A stretch of DNA of 64,000 nt. Source: Streptomyces sp. HNM0575 (GTDB taxonomy: Bacteria; Actinomycetota; Actinomycetes; Streptomycetales; Streptomycetaceae). Of the stretch, positions 8,927 to 16,977 are shown one piece after another. How positions within the stretch are numbered: the first letter of the stretch is position 1; every line of letters starts with the position of its first letter. The stretch lies in contig NZ_JAASAG010000002.1 in the NCBI RefSeq assembly GCF_012726265.1, forward strand, positions 620,001 to 684,000. Reading direction: 5' to 3'. The notes below the pieces were generated by a model that was given only the letters and a program-made list of their open reading frames with translations, did not search any database and was not told the DNA's origin. Both the position numbers and the translations under genes were made by a program.

Positions 8927-10053
8927 GCCGAGACCTCTCGGCAGGCGCGGTAGAAGTCCTTCCAGCCGTCGCGCTCGCGCACGACCGCCTCCAGATACTC
9001 CTGCCACACCACACGGTCCGACGACGGATCGCGGACCACGGCGCCCAGCACGCCCGCCGCCACGTCGCCGGCCCGCAGCACCCCGTCGCCGAAGTGGGCA
9101 GCGAGCGCCATGCCGCCGGTGACGACGGAGATCGCCTCCGCCGTGGAGAGCGTCCCCGAGGGGGACTTGATCCTCGTACGCCCGTCGGCCGTGACGCCGT
9201 CGCGCAGCTCCCTGAAGACCGTGACCACCCGACGTATCTCCGCCGCGCCGTCGGCCGACGCGGGCAGGTCGAGGGAGCGTCCGAGCTGGTCGACACGGCG
9301 CGCGACGATGTCGACCTCCGCCTCCGCCGTCTCCGGCAGCGGCAGGACCACGGTGTTGAACCGGCGGCGCAGCGCGCTGGACAGCTCGTTCACCCCCCGG
9401 TCGCGGTCGTTGGCCGTCGCGATGAGGTTGAAGCCGCGCACCGCCTGGATCTCCTCGCCCAACTCCGGGATCGGCAGCGTCTTCTCCGACAGCACGGTGA
9501 TCAGGCTGTCCTGCACATCGGCCGGGATACGCGTCAGCTCCTCGACGCGCGCCGTCCTGCCCTCCGCCATCGCGCGCATCACGGGACTCGGCACGAGGGC
9601 GGCGCGGCTCGGCCCCTCGGCGAGCAGCTGCGCGTAGTTCCAGCCGTAGCGCACCGCCTCCTCCGCGGTGCCCGCCGTGCCCTGCACCAGCAGCGTCGAA
9701 TCGCCGCTGACCGCCGCCGCGAGGTGCTCGGAGACCCAGGTCTTGGCGGTGCCGGGGACGCCGAGGAGCAGCAGCGCGCGGTCCGTCGCGAGCGTGCTGA
9801 CGGCGACCTCCACGAGACGGCGCGGGCCCACGTACTTGGGCGTGATCACCGTGCCCCCGCCCGGGCCGCCCGCCGGCAGCTCGCCGCCGAGCAGATACAT
9901 GGAGACCGCCCACGGCGAGAGGCGCCAGCGCTCCGGACGCGGCCTGTCGTCCGCCGCGGCCAGCGCGCGCAGCTCGTCGGCGAAGGCGTCCTCGGCGTGG
10001 GGCCGAAGCGCGGACTGCTGCGCGGTGCCCCCGGCGCGGGAATCGGTGGTCAC
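8923..10053 (-). CDS. MoxR-type AAA ATPase, first gene of the minus arm
   Basis: 376 residues from GTG 10053, which is preceded by GGAGGGGG; the in-frame ATG at 10071 would put that ribosome-binding site inside the gene. Walker A is GVPGTAKT. The Walker B position reads ARVEELTR, with Glu-Glu instead of the usual Asp-Glu. Sensor 1 is LIATAND and the arginine-finger region is SALRRRF. MoxR ATPases act as metal-insertion or unfolding chaperones with VWA partners. It begins a three-gene unit (ATPase, DUF5682, VWA) with 4-bp overlaps. A PafBC-type promoter lies 37-59 bp upstream. Confidence 0.92.
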   Translation of the reverse strand: MTTDSRAGGTAQQSALRPHAEDAFADELRALAAADDRPRPERWRLSPWAVSMYLLGGELPAGGPGGGTVITPKYVGPRRLVEVAVSTLATDRALLLLGVPGTAKTWVSEHLAAAVSGDSTLLVQGTAGTAEEAVRYGWNYAQLLAEGPSRAALVPSPVMRAMAEGRTARVEELTRIPADVQDSLITVLSEKTLPIPELGEEIQAVRGFNLIATANDRDRGVNELSSALRRRFNTVVLPLPETAEAEVDIVARRVDQLGRSLDLPASADGAAEIRRVVTVFRELRDGVTADGRTRIKSPSGTLSTAEAISVVTGGMALAAHFGDGVLRAGDVAAGVLGAVVRDPSSDRVVWQEYLEAVVRERDGWKDFYRACREVSA

Positions 10054-10089
10054 AGGTCCCCCTCCACACATGGCGGTCGATGTGCTGCC

Positions 10090-10112
10090 AGCGTGCACCC
10101 CGCCACTGACAA
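10090..10112 (-). promoter_or_regulatory. PafBC/RecA-NDp-like promoter of the ATPase-DUF5682-VWA arm
   Basis: On the minus strand TTGTCAGTG (10112-10104) is followed by exactly 8 bases and CACGCT (10095-10090). The PafBC-dependent (RecA-NDp) consensus is TTGTCRGTG-N8-TANNNT. The upstream box is perfect, the spacing is exact, and the -10 keeps the A and the last T but has C for the first T. Transcription would start near 10083, about 30 nt before the GTG. Confidence 0.7.
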
Positions 10113-10185
10113 TGACCCTGGAACCGCCTCTGAGCTGCGGTGATGCCTGACGGCCGGCGCAGCGGCGGCCGATTGTCAGTGGCGG
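10100..10185. repeat. Perfect 14-bp inverted repeat between divergent operons
   Basis: CCGCCACTGACAAT at 10100-10113 and its exact reverse complement at 10172-10185, 58 bp apart. The arms contain the upstream boxes of two outward-pointing PafBC-type promoters, so the repeat reflects two copies of one activator site. Confidence 0.9.
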
Positions 10186-10195
10186 CTCGTACGGT
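10173..10195 (+). promoter_or_regulatory. PafBC/RecA-NDp promoter of the SWIM-DUF5691 arm (full consensus match)
   Basis: TTGTCAGTG (10173-10181), 8 bases, TACGGT (10190-10195): every defined base of TTGTCRGTG-N8-TANNNT is present. The last base of the -10 is 7 nt from the ATG at 10203, so the mRNA should be leaderless. That agrees with the lack of a ribosome-binding site before this ATG. PafBC is the LexA-independent DNA-damage activator of actinobacteria. Confidence 0.82.
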
Positions 10196-10202
10196 CGTGA
10201 CC

Positions 10203-11801
10203 ATGAGTGGTGTGGGGGTCCGCTGGACGGCGGAAGAGGTGCTGGCGCTCGCTCCTGACGACGCGTCACGCAGGGCGGGGAGCAGGCTCTCCTCGCCCGG
10301 CCCGTGGTCGGAGGCGGGGTGCGGGGCGGGCGCCGTGTGGGGTCTGTGCGAGGGGAGCGGCAGCAGGCCGTATCGCACGGTGGTCGATCTCGGCGGGGAT
10401 TCCGGCGCATCGGGCGGCGGCCCGGCGGGCGGAGCGGGCGCCGGGCCGGGGTATCAGTGCAGCTGCCCCAGCCGGAAGTTCCCGTGCAAGCACGCGCTGG
10501 GACTGCTGCTGCTGTGGGCCGGTGAGCAGGATTGGCCGCATGCGTGGGGCGCGGAGTCCGAGGACCGTCCGCCGGACTGGGCCGGTGAGTGGCTCAGCGG
10601 ACGTCGCGAGCGTGCCGCCCGCAAGGCCGCAGCGGGGCAGGGGCGTACGGCGGCGGACGCGGGCACGGGCGGGGGCGGAGACACGGGCACGGGCGGGGGC
10701 GCCGGAGTCGGAGGGCGGCGCCGCCCGGCGGATCCGGAGGCCGCTCGGCGCCGTGCCGAGCGCCGTATGCGGCGCATCGCGGCCGGCGCCACCGAGCTGG
10801 AGGAGCGCCTCGCCGACATGCTGCGCGGGGGCCTGGCGGGCGCCGAGCAGGGCGGCCAGGCGCAGTGGGAGGAGACTGCCTCCCGCATGGTCGACGCCCA
10901 GGCGCCCGGACTGGCCGCGCGCATACGGGAGTTGGGGGCGCTGCCGCTCTCGGGCCCGTCGTCCGCGCAGGCCGGGTACGAGTCGGGGGGCTGGCCCGCC
11001 AGGCTGCTGTCGGAGTGCGCCCTGCTCCATCTGCTCGACCGCGGCGTGCTCGCGCTGGACAGCCTCCCCGAGCCGTTGGCCGCGACCGTACGGACCAGGG
11101 TGGGTCTCACGGTCGACTCCGCGGAGCTCCTGGCGGGCGGTGCGGAGCAGGTCAGGGACGTATGGCTGGTGCTGGCGCAGCGCGACACCGAGGAGGGCCG
11201 GCTGACGGCCCGGCGCACATGGCTCCGGGGCCTGGAGTCGGGGCGTCCGGCACTGCTGCTTTCCTACGCGGCGGGTGGCCGTGCGCACGGCCACGCCCTC
11301 ACAGTCGGCTCGACGGTCGATGCGGAGCTGGCGTACTACCCGGGGGCGCGTCCGCTGCGTGCCGCGCTCGGCGAGCGGCATGGGACTCCGGCGGCCGGGC
11401 CCGTGCCGGAAGGGGGCACGGTCGCCGACGCGTTGGCCTCCTACGGGCAGGCGCTCGGCGACGACCCGTGGCTGGACGCCTGGCCGGCGGTGCTGAGCGG
11501 CGTGGTGCCGACGCTCGGCGAGGACGCGTACGAGTACGGGCACGGTCACGGTCACGGGGAGCCGGACGGTGGTGGCGGCGCGGCCGGTGGCAGCGCGGGC
11601 GGTGGCAGCGCGGGCGTGCGCCAACTGGCCGACGCCGACGGCGAGTTCGCCCTTCCCATTGTCCCCGGCGCTGCGCCCGCGTCCCTGTGGAGACTCGCGG
11701 CGGTCTCCGGGGGGCGGCCCGTCACGGTCTTCGGTGAATGCGGGCACAGGGGCTTCGCCCCGTACACGGTGTGGAGCGAGCGAGAGGCGGTGCCGTTGTG
11801 A
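10203..11801 (+). CDS. SWIM zinc-finger protein of the MoxR cassette
   Basis: 532 residues. A SWIM zinc finger is at residues 86-97: Cys86-x-Cys88, six residues, Cys95-x-His97, within QCSCPSRKFPCKHALGLLLL. SWIM domains bind DNA or protein and are common partners of Rad51-type and helicase proteins. Gly/Ala-rich linkers flank a helical region of unknown fold. I chose ATG 10203 rather than the upstream in-frame start at 10140 because the -10 of a perfect damage promoter ends at 10195. The stop overlaps the next gene by 4 bp. Confidence 0.9.
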   Translation: MSGVGVRWTAEEVLALAPDDASRRAGSRLSSPGPWSEAGCGAGAVWGLCEGSGSRPYRTVVDLGGDSGASGGGPAGGAGAGPGYQCSCPSRKFPCKHALGLLLLWAGEQDWPHAWGAESEDRPPDWAGEWLSGRRERAARKAAAGQGRTAADAGTGGGGDTGTGGGAGVGGRRRPADPEAARRRAERRMRRIAAGATELEERLADMLRGGLAGAEQGGQAQWEETASRMVDAQAPGLAARIRELGALPLSGPSSAQAGYESGGWPARLLSECALLHLLDRGVLALDSLPEPLAATVRTRVGLTVDSAELLAGGAEQVRDVWLVLAQRDTEEGRLTARRTWLRGLESGRPALLLSYAAGGRAHGHALTVGSTVDAELAYYPGARPLRAALGERHGTPAAGPVPEGGTVADALASYGQALGDDPWLDAWPAVLSGVVPTLGEDAYEYGHGHGHGEPDGGGGAAGGSAGGGSAGVRQLADADGEFALPIVPGAAPASLWRLAAVSGGRPVTVFGECGHRGFAPYTVWSEREAVPL

Positions 11802-13612
11802 CCCCGGTGAACTCCCCTTCGTCTGCGCCGGAGTCGGCGGACTCCGCGGGCACCGTGGCCACTTCGGACTCCGCGGGCACCGCGGCCGGTGCGGGCACCA
11901 GCGGTGTCACCTGGGGCGAGCTGGTGACGGCCGCGCTGCTCGGGAGCGAGCGGCGCACACCGCCGGGCGGCAGCCCGTCGGCTCTTCTGGACGCGGCGGC
12001 AGTGGAGACCGTCCGCCACCGCGCGGGGCTGCTGCCCGCAACCGCCGGGCCCCGTCCCGATCCGGCACCCGAGGACCCGCGGCCCGCACCGCCCGCCGCC
12101 GCCTCGCGACGGCTGACGCTGCTGCTCGCGGACCGTCCGGGAGGTCCGGGTGCGGGCGGAGGACGGCGCGGTACGGCTCCGGACCTGGCCGAGCTGCTGC
12201 CGCAGTGGCTGGCCGCCGCCAACGAGCACGGATACCGCGCACCGGAAGCACAGCTGCCCGCCCTGCTGGACGCGGCCCGCGCCCGTTCCGATCTCCGTGC
12301 CGGTGCGCTGGAGTTCGCGGGCCCCCGCGCGATGTGGCTGGCCCGTCTGAACCCCGAGTGGAAGTTCGCGCTGCGGCACAGGACACCACCCCACGGAAGG
12401 CCGCGGCAGAGGCAGGCGACACCGCCCGCCGCCGCGCCCGCAGGACAGCAGGAGCCCGGCACCTCCGATACGGAAGGTCCCGGTGATACAGAGAGTCCCA
12501 GTGATACGGAGGGCCTTGGCGATACGGAGGAGCTCGGCGGGGAGGTCCGGCGGCTCTGGGACGAGGGCCTGTTCGCCGAGCGGGTCGCGCTGCTCGCCTC
12601 GGTCCGCCGCCGGGACCCGGCGGCCGGGCTCGCGCTGCTGGCGGGCACATGGACCTCCGAGCGCGCCGAGGACCGGCTGATGTTCCTCGACTCGCTGCGC
12701 GAGAGCCTCGGCGACGGCGACGAGGAGTTCCTGGAGCAGGCGCTCAGCGACCGGTCCCGTACGGTCCGGGCGACCGCCGCCGAGCTGCTCGGCTCGCTGC
12801 CGCGTTCCGCGTTCGCCGCCCGCATGGCGGCGCGTGCCCGTGCGTACGTCGCACCGGACCCGCTGTCCACGTCGCCGCGGATATCGGTGGAGGCTCCCCA
12901 CGAGTGCGACGCGGCGATGCAGCGCGACGGCGTGGTGCCGAAGCCGCCCCCGGGCCGGGGCGAACGGGCCTGGTGGCTGGGGCAGTTGGTGGAGGCGGCT
13001 CCGTTGTCCGTCTGGCCGGGGCAGTTCGGGGGGCGTGGCCCGCGGGAGATCGTCGCTCTTCCCGTCGCGGACGAGTGGCAGCGGGATCTGCACGCGGCCT
13101 GGTGCCGTGCCACGGTGCGCCAGCGCGACGTGGAGTGGTCACGCGCGCTGATCGGGCCGCCCACGGACCCTCCCGAGGAGGGCGCCGGCGACGCGGCGAG
13201 GCTGCTCGGAGTGCTCCCCGGGCCGGAGCGCTCCGAATGGGCGGCGCGCTTCATCGAGGCGCACGGCCTGTCGGACGCGTTCAGGCTGCTCGGCATGTGC
13301 GCGGTGCCCTGGGGCGAGCCGCTCGGACGGGCCGTGGTGGACGCCCTGGAGATCGCACGCGACGCGGGAAGTTACCCGTGGAGCTTCAGCGGGGTGCTCG
13401 GCCTGGCCGAGCGCTGCCTCCCGCCCACCGACGCGGGACGGCTCGAACCGCTGGCGGCGGTGCCGGACGAGCCCGAAGGGGGTTCGCCCGGAGCGGGCGC
13501 CTACTGGGCGGAGGCCTTCCAGCGGCTCGTGGCGACGCTGCGTCTGCGGGGTGCGATGCTCGCCGAACTGCGGGGCGAGCACGACGAGTTCGGCGAGGGC
13601 AGTGAAGAGTGA
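11798..13612 (+). CDS. DUF5691 family protein of the MoxR cassette
   Basis: 604 residues from GTG 11798 (GTGA overlap with the SWIM stop). After a Ser/Ala/Thr-rich start comes the conserved segment TWGELVTAALLGSERRTPP. The rest is helical, including blocks such as DRLMFLDSLRESLGDGDEEFLEQALSDRS cut at usual lengths, which look like alpha-solenoid (HEAT-like) repeats. DUF5691 regularly sits beside the SWIM and MoxR/VWA/DUF5682 genes. A scaffold role is inferred from the repeat character only. The stop codon lies in a 9-bp imperfect repeat (GTGAAGACG, GTGAGGACG) at 13609-13626. Confidence 0.85.
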   Translation: MTPVNSPSSAPESADSAGTVATSDSAGTAAGAGTSGVTWGELVTAALLGSERRTPPGGSPSALLDAAAVETVRHRAGLLPATAGPRPDPAPEDPRPAPPAAASRRLTLLLADRPGGPGAGGGRRGTAPDLAELLPQWLAAANEHGYRAPEAQLPALLDAARARSDLRAGALEFAGPRAMWLARLNPEWKFALRHRTPPHGRPRQRQATPPAAAPAGQQEPGTSDTEGPGDTESPSDTEGLGDTEELGGEVRRLWDEGLFAERVALLASVRRRDPAAGLALLAGTWTSERAEDRLMFLDSLRESLGDGDEEFLEQALSDRSRTVRATAAELLGSLPRSAFAARMAARARAYVAPDPLSTSPRISVEAPHECDAAMQRDGVVPKPPPGRGERAWWLGQLVEAAPLSVWPGQFGGRGPREIVALPVADEWQRDLHAAWCRATVRQRDVEWSRALIGPPTDPPEEGAGDAARLLGVLPGPERSEWAARFIEAHGLSDAFRLLGMCAVPWGEPLGRAVVDALEIARDAGSYPWSFSGVLGLAERCLPPTDAGRLEPLAAVPDEPEGGSPGAGAYWAEAFQRLVATLRLRGAMLAELRGEHDEFGEGSEE

Positions 13613-13861
13613 AGACGGTGAGGACGGTGAGCCCGTGCGGGTCCCGTCCGGGTGCGGTGAGTAGCACGAGGGGCGAGGCGAAGCGAGGCGGCGTACCCCG
13701 CCGCGCGTGAGCGTGTAGGTGCGCAAGGAGGGCAGCGGCGCAAGGGCGGGCCGGGACCGTAGGAGCCGGAGAGGCGCCGGACGGCCCCCGACGGTCACAC
13801 TCCCGGGGCGGCCGGACGGCCGGACGGCCGGGACGCGGGGAGAATCAGGCCGCGGGGAGGG

Positions 13862-14272
13862 TCAGGCGGCGAGCCGTCCGACGTTCGCGCGGATCCATTC
13901 GACGACCTCGTTGGTCGTCGCGCCCGGCGTGAAGATCTCCGCCACTCCGCTCTCCTTGAGCGGGGGGATGTCGTCCTCGGGGATGATGCCGCCGCCGAAG
14001 ACCTTGATGTCCTGGGCGTCCCGTTCGCGCAGCAGCTCCAGCACCTTGGCGAAGAGCGTGTTGTGCGCGCCGGAGAGGATGGACAGGCCGATCGCCTCCG
14101 CGTCCTCCTGGATGGCGGTGTCCACGATCTGCTCCGGAGTCTGGTGCAGGCCCGTGTAGATGACCTCCATGCCCGCGTCGCGCAGCGCGCGTGCGATGAC
14201 CTTCGCCCCGCGATCGTGACCGTCGAGCCCAGGCTTGGCGACCACCACGCGGATCGGACCCGGCACACTCAT
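13862..14272 (-). CDS. icmB: Cobalamin-binding small subunit of isobutyryl-CoA mutase
   Basis: 136 residues, the usual length of IcmB. It has the base-off/His-on B12 motif DGHDRG (D-x-H-x-x-G), the [13 protein letters not shown] segment GLSILSGAH and the GGG of [10 protein letters not shown], in a flavodoxin-like Rossmann fold. With the large subunit IcmA (not in this window) it interconverts isobutyryl-CoA and n-butyryl-CoA, feeding polyketide and fatty-acid precursors. ATG 14272 is chosen over ATG 14284 because GGAGG lies five bases before it. A stand-alone methylmalonyl-CoA-mutase-type B12 subunit is the alternative. Confidence 0.88.
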   Translation of the reverse strand: MSVPGPIRVVVAKPGLDGHDRGAKVIARALRDAGMEVIYTGLHQTPEQIVDTAIQEDAEAIGLSILSGAHNTLFAKVLELLRERDAQDIKVFGGGIIPEDDIPPLKESGVAEIFTPGATTNEVVEWIRANVGRLAA

Positions 14273-15083
14273 CACTGCCTCCATCTCGACGGTCCCCCTC
14301 GCTTCGGGGGTTGCTTCTGCGACGGCCCTTCGTCACCGCGGAGGGCGTCCAAGAAAGCCGGAGTGAACGAACGTTATCCCCAGCATCGTGCACCGAAGCG
14401 CTCCCGACCGGGAAGGGAGGGGGAAATCACACGCCCGCGGAGTACCGGCCGCACCCCGTCCTCCCCCGCTGCGCGCCGCGCCCATCGGTCACCGGCCGAG
14501 CCGCGCACACCACACACCCCGCCCACCCGGCAGTCCGGCTCCCGCCCACCCGGCACCCGGCCGTCCAACAACCGGCACCCGCGGAACCGTGTACGCCGCG
14601 CACCTTGCTCCCATTGCTCCCGTTGCTCCCGCTCGACCCGCACCGGACTGAACCTGATCTCGCCCCGCACCGGCTGAAAGCTTCCACGCGCCCCCGCGAG
14701 CACCCGCCCGCCGCACGCTGCTCCGGCAGTCCTCAACACTCCGGCCGGGCACGGCTGTTACGCGCCGATACGGCAGTAATGTCCGTCCACGGACGGATCT
14801 TGGCGTTCACGCTTGTATCGCACCGGAGTTGACCACTGTGATACGCCCCGGAGGCCGCGACAGACCCCCGTCCGGAGCCCCCGAATTCGCGGGAGTTCGC
14901 GGGAGTTCGTCGAACATTCATCGAACGCAAGACCAAATCGTCGTTCACCGAGCCCCGAAAGGCCACCGAATGCCCGTTTCTCCGGGCTCTAAAACCTGTT
15001 GAAGATTGTCGCCGTCACGTACCCCCGGGTACAGTCACGGCACTGCTCCGCCCCTTGCTGTCGAGGCGAAAGAGAAGTTGGTG
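14273..15083. other. Long intergenic stretch before the M23 peptidase gene
   Basis: About 800 bp with no convincing gene on either strand. It contains the icmB leader (14273-14330), a Pro/Thr-coding-like but stop-interrupted C-rich part to 14700, and an AT-richer part near 14880-15000 that should hold the peptidase promoter. The only clear structure is a GTACCC palindrome at 15019-15032. Confidence 0.6.
15019..15032. promoter_or_regulatory. Palindrome GTACCC-CC-GGGTAC upstream of the M23 peptidase gene
   Basis: Two perfect 6-bp arms around a 2-bp centre, 51 bp before the chosen GTG. The position suits an operator, but I do not know a regulator for it. Confidence 0.4.
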
Positions 15084-16868
15084 GTGAACGAAAGTCACCC
15101 GTCGGGAACCTCGTTCCCGGTCGACGCCTCTCCTGGTTTCTCGTACGCGGCCTCCGGCGCCGGGCAGTACGAGCAGTCGACGCACGGCTTCTACGCGCAG
15201 CAGGGTCAACCCGCCGCGTACGACGGCTATTCCACGGGCGCCTTCGCCGGCCAGGACTTCTCCTACGACCAGGACCCGCTCTTCGGTTCCATGCCGGGCG
15301 CGGACAGCTCGGGCTGGGCGTCCGGCACCTACGACGCGTACTCCGGCCACGGCCACGGCACGTATGAGGACGGCTCGTACGGAACGGGCGGCTACGACAC
15401 CGGCACGTACGGCACCGGCGGCTACGACACCAACGGCGCCTGGACGCAGGCCGGTTTCACCCACACCACCGCCCCCTCCGCCCAACCCGGCGCGGGTCAG
15501 GGGGACTTCGGCGGTCAGGGGGACTTCGGCTGGAGCAGCGGCCAGTGGGACGCCTCGCAGTGGGACAACGGCCAGTGGGAGACGGGCGGTCAGTGGGACG
15601 CGCCCGGCCCCGACGGCGGCTGGGACGCCTACGGATACGACGGCTACGGCCACGCCGCCCAGGCGGCCCAGACCCAGGCCCAGGGCCATGACGGCGCCGC
15701 CGCCTACACGGACGCGGAGTCCTTCGAGGCGTACGACTCGTACGAGTCGTACGACAGCTACCATCCCGCGGCCGCGCCCGCCGAGGACCACGGCTACGGC
15801 CACGCCGTCCATGAGCAGCCCCAACAGCCGTACGGCGACGAGGCGTTCGGCCACGACGGCGGTCCCGGCGCGATGGCCGACGCCACGACCGCTCTCCCCG
15901 CGTTCGACGAATACGAGACGTACGCCGCCGCCGACGGCTACGACAGCGGATACGACGGCGGCAGCGGTTACGACGAATACGACGCCCCCGGGTCCTACTC
16001 CGCTTACGACGACGTCCAGGACGGCGGCTACGGCGCGGAGGACCACGGGTACGGAGACGGATACGGCGACGGGTACGAGGACGGCGACCTCGCCGACGCC
16101 CCGGACGCGCGGCCCGAGCAGGACCTCCGGGTCGCGAATCTGCCCGGCAGGCGCCGCTCCCCGAGACCGAGGCGTTCGGCTCTCCTCTCGGTCGCCGTAC
16201 CGTCCGTCGCCGTGATGGGTGTGGCCGCCGCCGCTGCGGCGACCGTCGCGGGCAGCGCGCCGCAGGAGGACACGACGACTCAGGCCTCCGCGGACGTCCC
16301 CGCGAAGCCGGTCAACAAGAAGCTCGACACGCAGCTCGCCGGACTCTCGGCCGACGCCGACGACTTCGCCGACCGCGCCAGCCGCACCCAGGAACGCCTC
16401 GACCTCCAGGCGCGGCAGGAGGCCGAGCGCAAGCGGAAGGCGAAGGAGGCGGCCCGCAAGGAGGCGCTGCGCCCCAAGTTCGCGCTTCCGGTCAAGCAGC
16501 ACGGCCTCAGCGCCACTTTCGGGCAGTCGGGGCTCAACTGGATGTCCGTGCACACGGGAATCGACTTCCCCGTGAGCGAGGGCACCCCTGTGATGGCCGC
16601 GAGCGACGGCACCATCACCACCAAGTACGACCTGTCGTTCGGCAACATGGCCAAGGTGACCGGCCCGGACGGCACCGAGACCTGGTACTGCCACCTCAGC
16701 AGCATCAAGGTCCGCTCCGGGCAGCTCAAGGCCGGCGACGTGATCGGCTACTCCGGCAGCACCGGCAACGCCACGGGTCCGCATCTGCACTTCGAGGTGC
16801 ATCCCGGCGGCGGCGACGCGGTCGACCCGCTGCCCTGGCTGCGCGGCAAGGGCCTCAACCCCGAGTAA
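15084..16868 (+). CDS. Membrane-anchored M23 (LytM-type) peptidase with Tyr/Gly/Asp-rich cytoplasmic half
   Basis: 594 residues from GTG 15084 (GAGAAG six bases upstream); upstream in-frame starts at 15006 and 15081 are possible. Residues 1-350 or so are low complexity (Tyr, Gly, Asp, Gln, Trp; many SYxG/GYDxG units). A membrane segment follows near 367-392, then a Lys/Arg/Glu coiled coil, then a LytM domain. Zinc ligands are visible: HTGID (His490, Asp494) and HLH (His567, His569). This predicts a type II protein that cuts, or regulates cutting of, peptidoglycan outside the membrane. The stop lies in an 11-bp duplication. Confidence 0.9.
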   Translation: MNESHPSGTSFPVDASPGFSYAASGAGQYEQSTHGFYAQQGQPAAYDGYSTGAFAGQDFSYDQDPLFGSMPGADSSGWASGTYDAYSGHGHGTYEDGSYGTGGYDTGTYGTGGYDTNGAWTQAGFTHTTAPSAQPGAGQGDFGGQGDFGWSSGQWDASQWDNGQWETGGQWDAPGPDGGWDAYGYDGYGHAAQAAQTQAQGHDGAAAYTDAESFEAYDSYESYDSYHPAAAPAEDHGYGHAVHEQPQQPYGDEAFGHDGGPGAMADATTALPAFDEYETYAAADGYDSGYDGGSGYDEYDAPGSYSAYDDVQDGGYGAEDHGYGDGYGDGYEDGDLADAPDARPEQDLRVANLPGRRRSPRPRRSALLSVAVPSVAVMGVAAAAAATVAGSAPQEDTTTQASADVPAKPVNKKLDTQLAGLSADADDFADRASRTQERLDLQARQEAERKRKAKEAARKEALRPKFALPVKQHGLSATFGQSGLNWMSVHTGIDFPVSEGTPVMAASDGTITTKYDLSFGNMAKVTGPDGTETWYCHLSSIKVRSGQLKAGDVIGYSGSTGNATGPHLHFEVHPGGGDAVDPLPWLRGKGLNPE

Positions 16869-16878
16869 ACCCCGAGTA
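16857..16878. repeat. 11-bp tandem duplication across the M23 gene stop codon
   Basis: AACCCCGAGTA occurs at 16857-16867 and again at 16868-16878. The TAA stop is made at the junction of the two copies. Confidence 0.85.
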
Positions 16879-16977
16879 GTTCCGGCCACGTCACGCTTCC
16901 TGCCCTGATCAGCCACCGCGCGCTGCCCTGCTCGGCCACCGGCGAGCGCTCACGCCCGCCAGGCCCGCGCGGCGCCC

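Noticed and set aside
8927..10378. Upstream extension of the DUF5682 reading frame
   Set aside because: The extension is the shadow of the ATPase gene; GTG 8926 with a GTGA overlap starts the conserved part.
10054..10410. Longer N-terminus for the MoxR ATPase
   Set aside because: It would cross the divergent promoters and the ribosome-binding site GGAGGGGG that serves GTG 10053.
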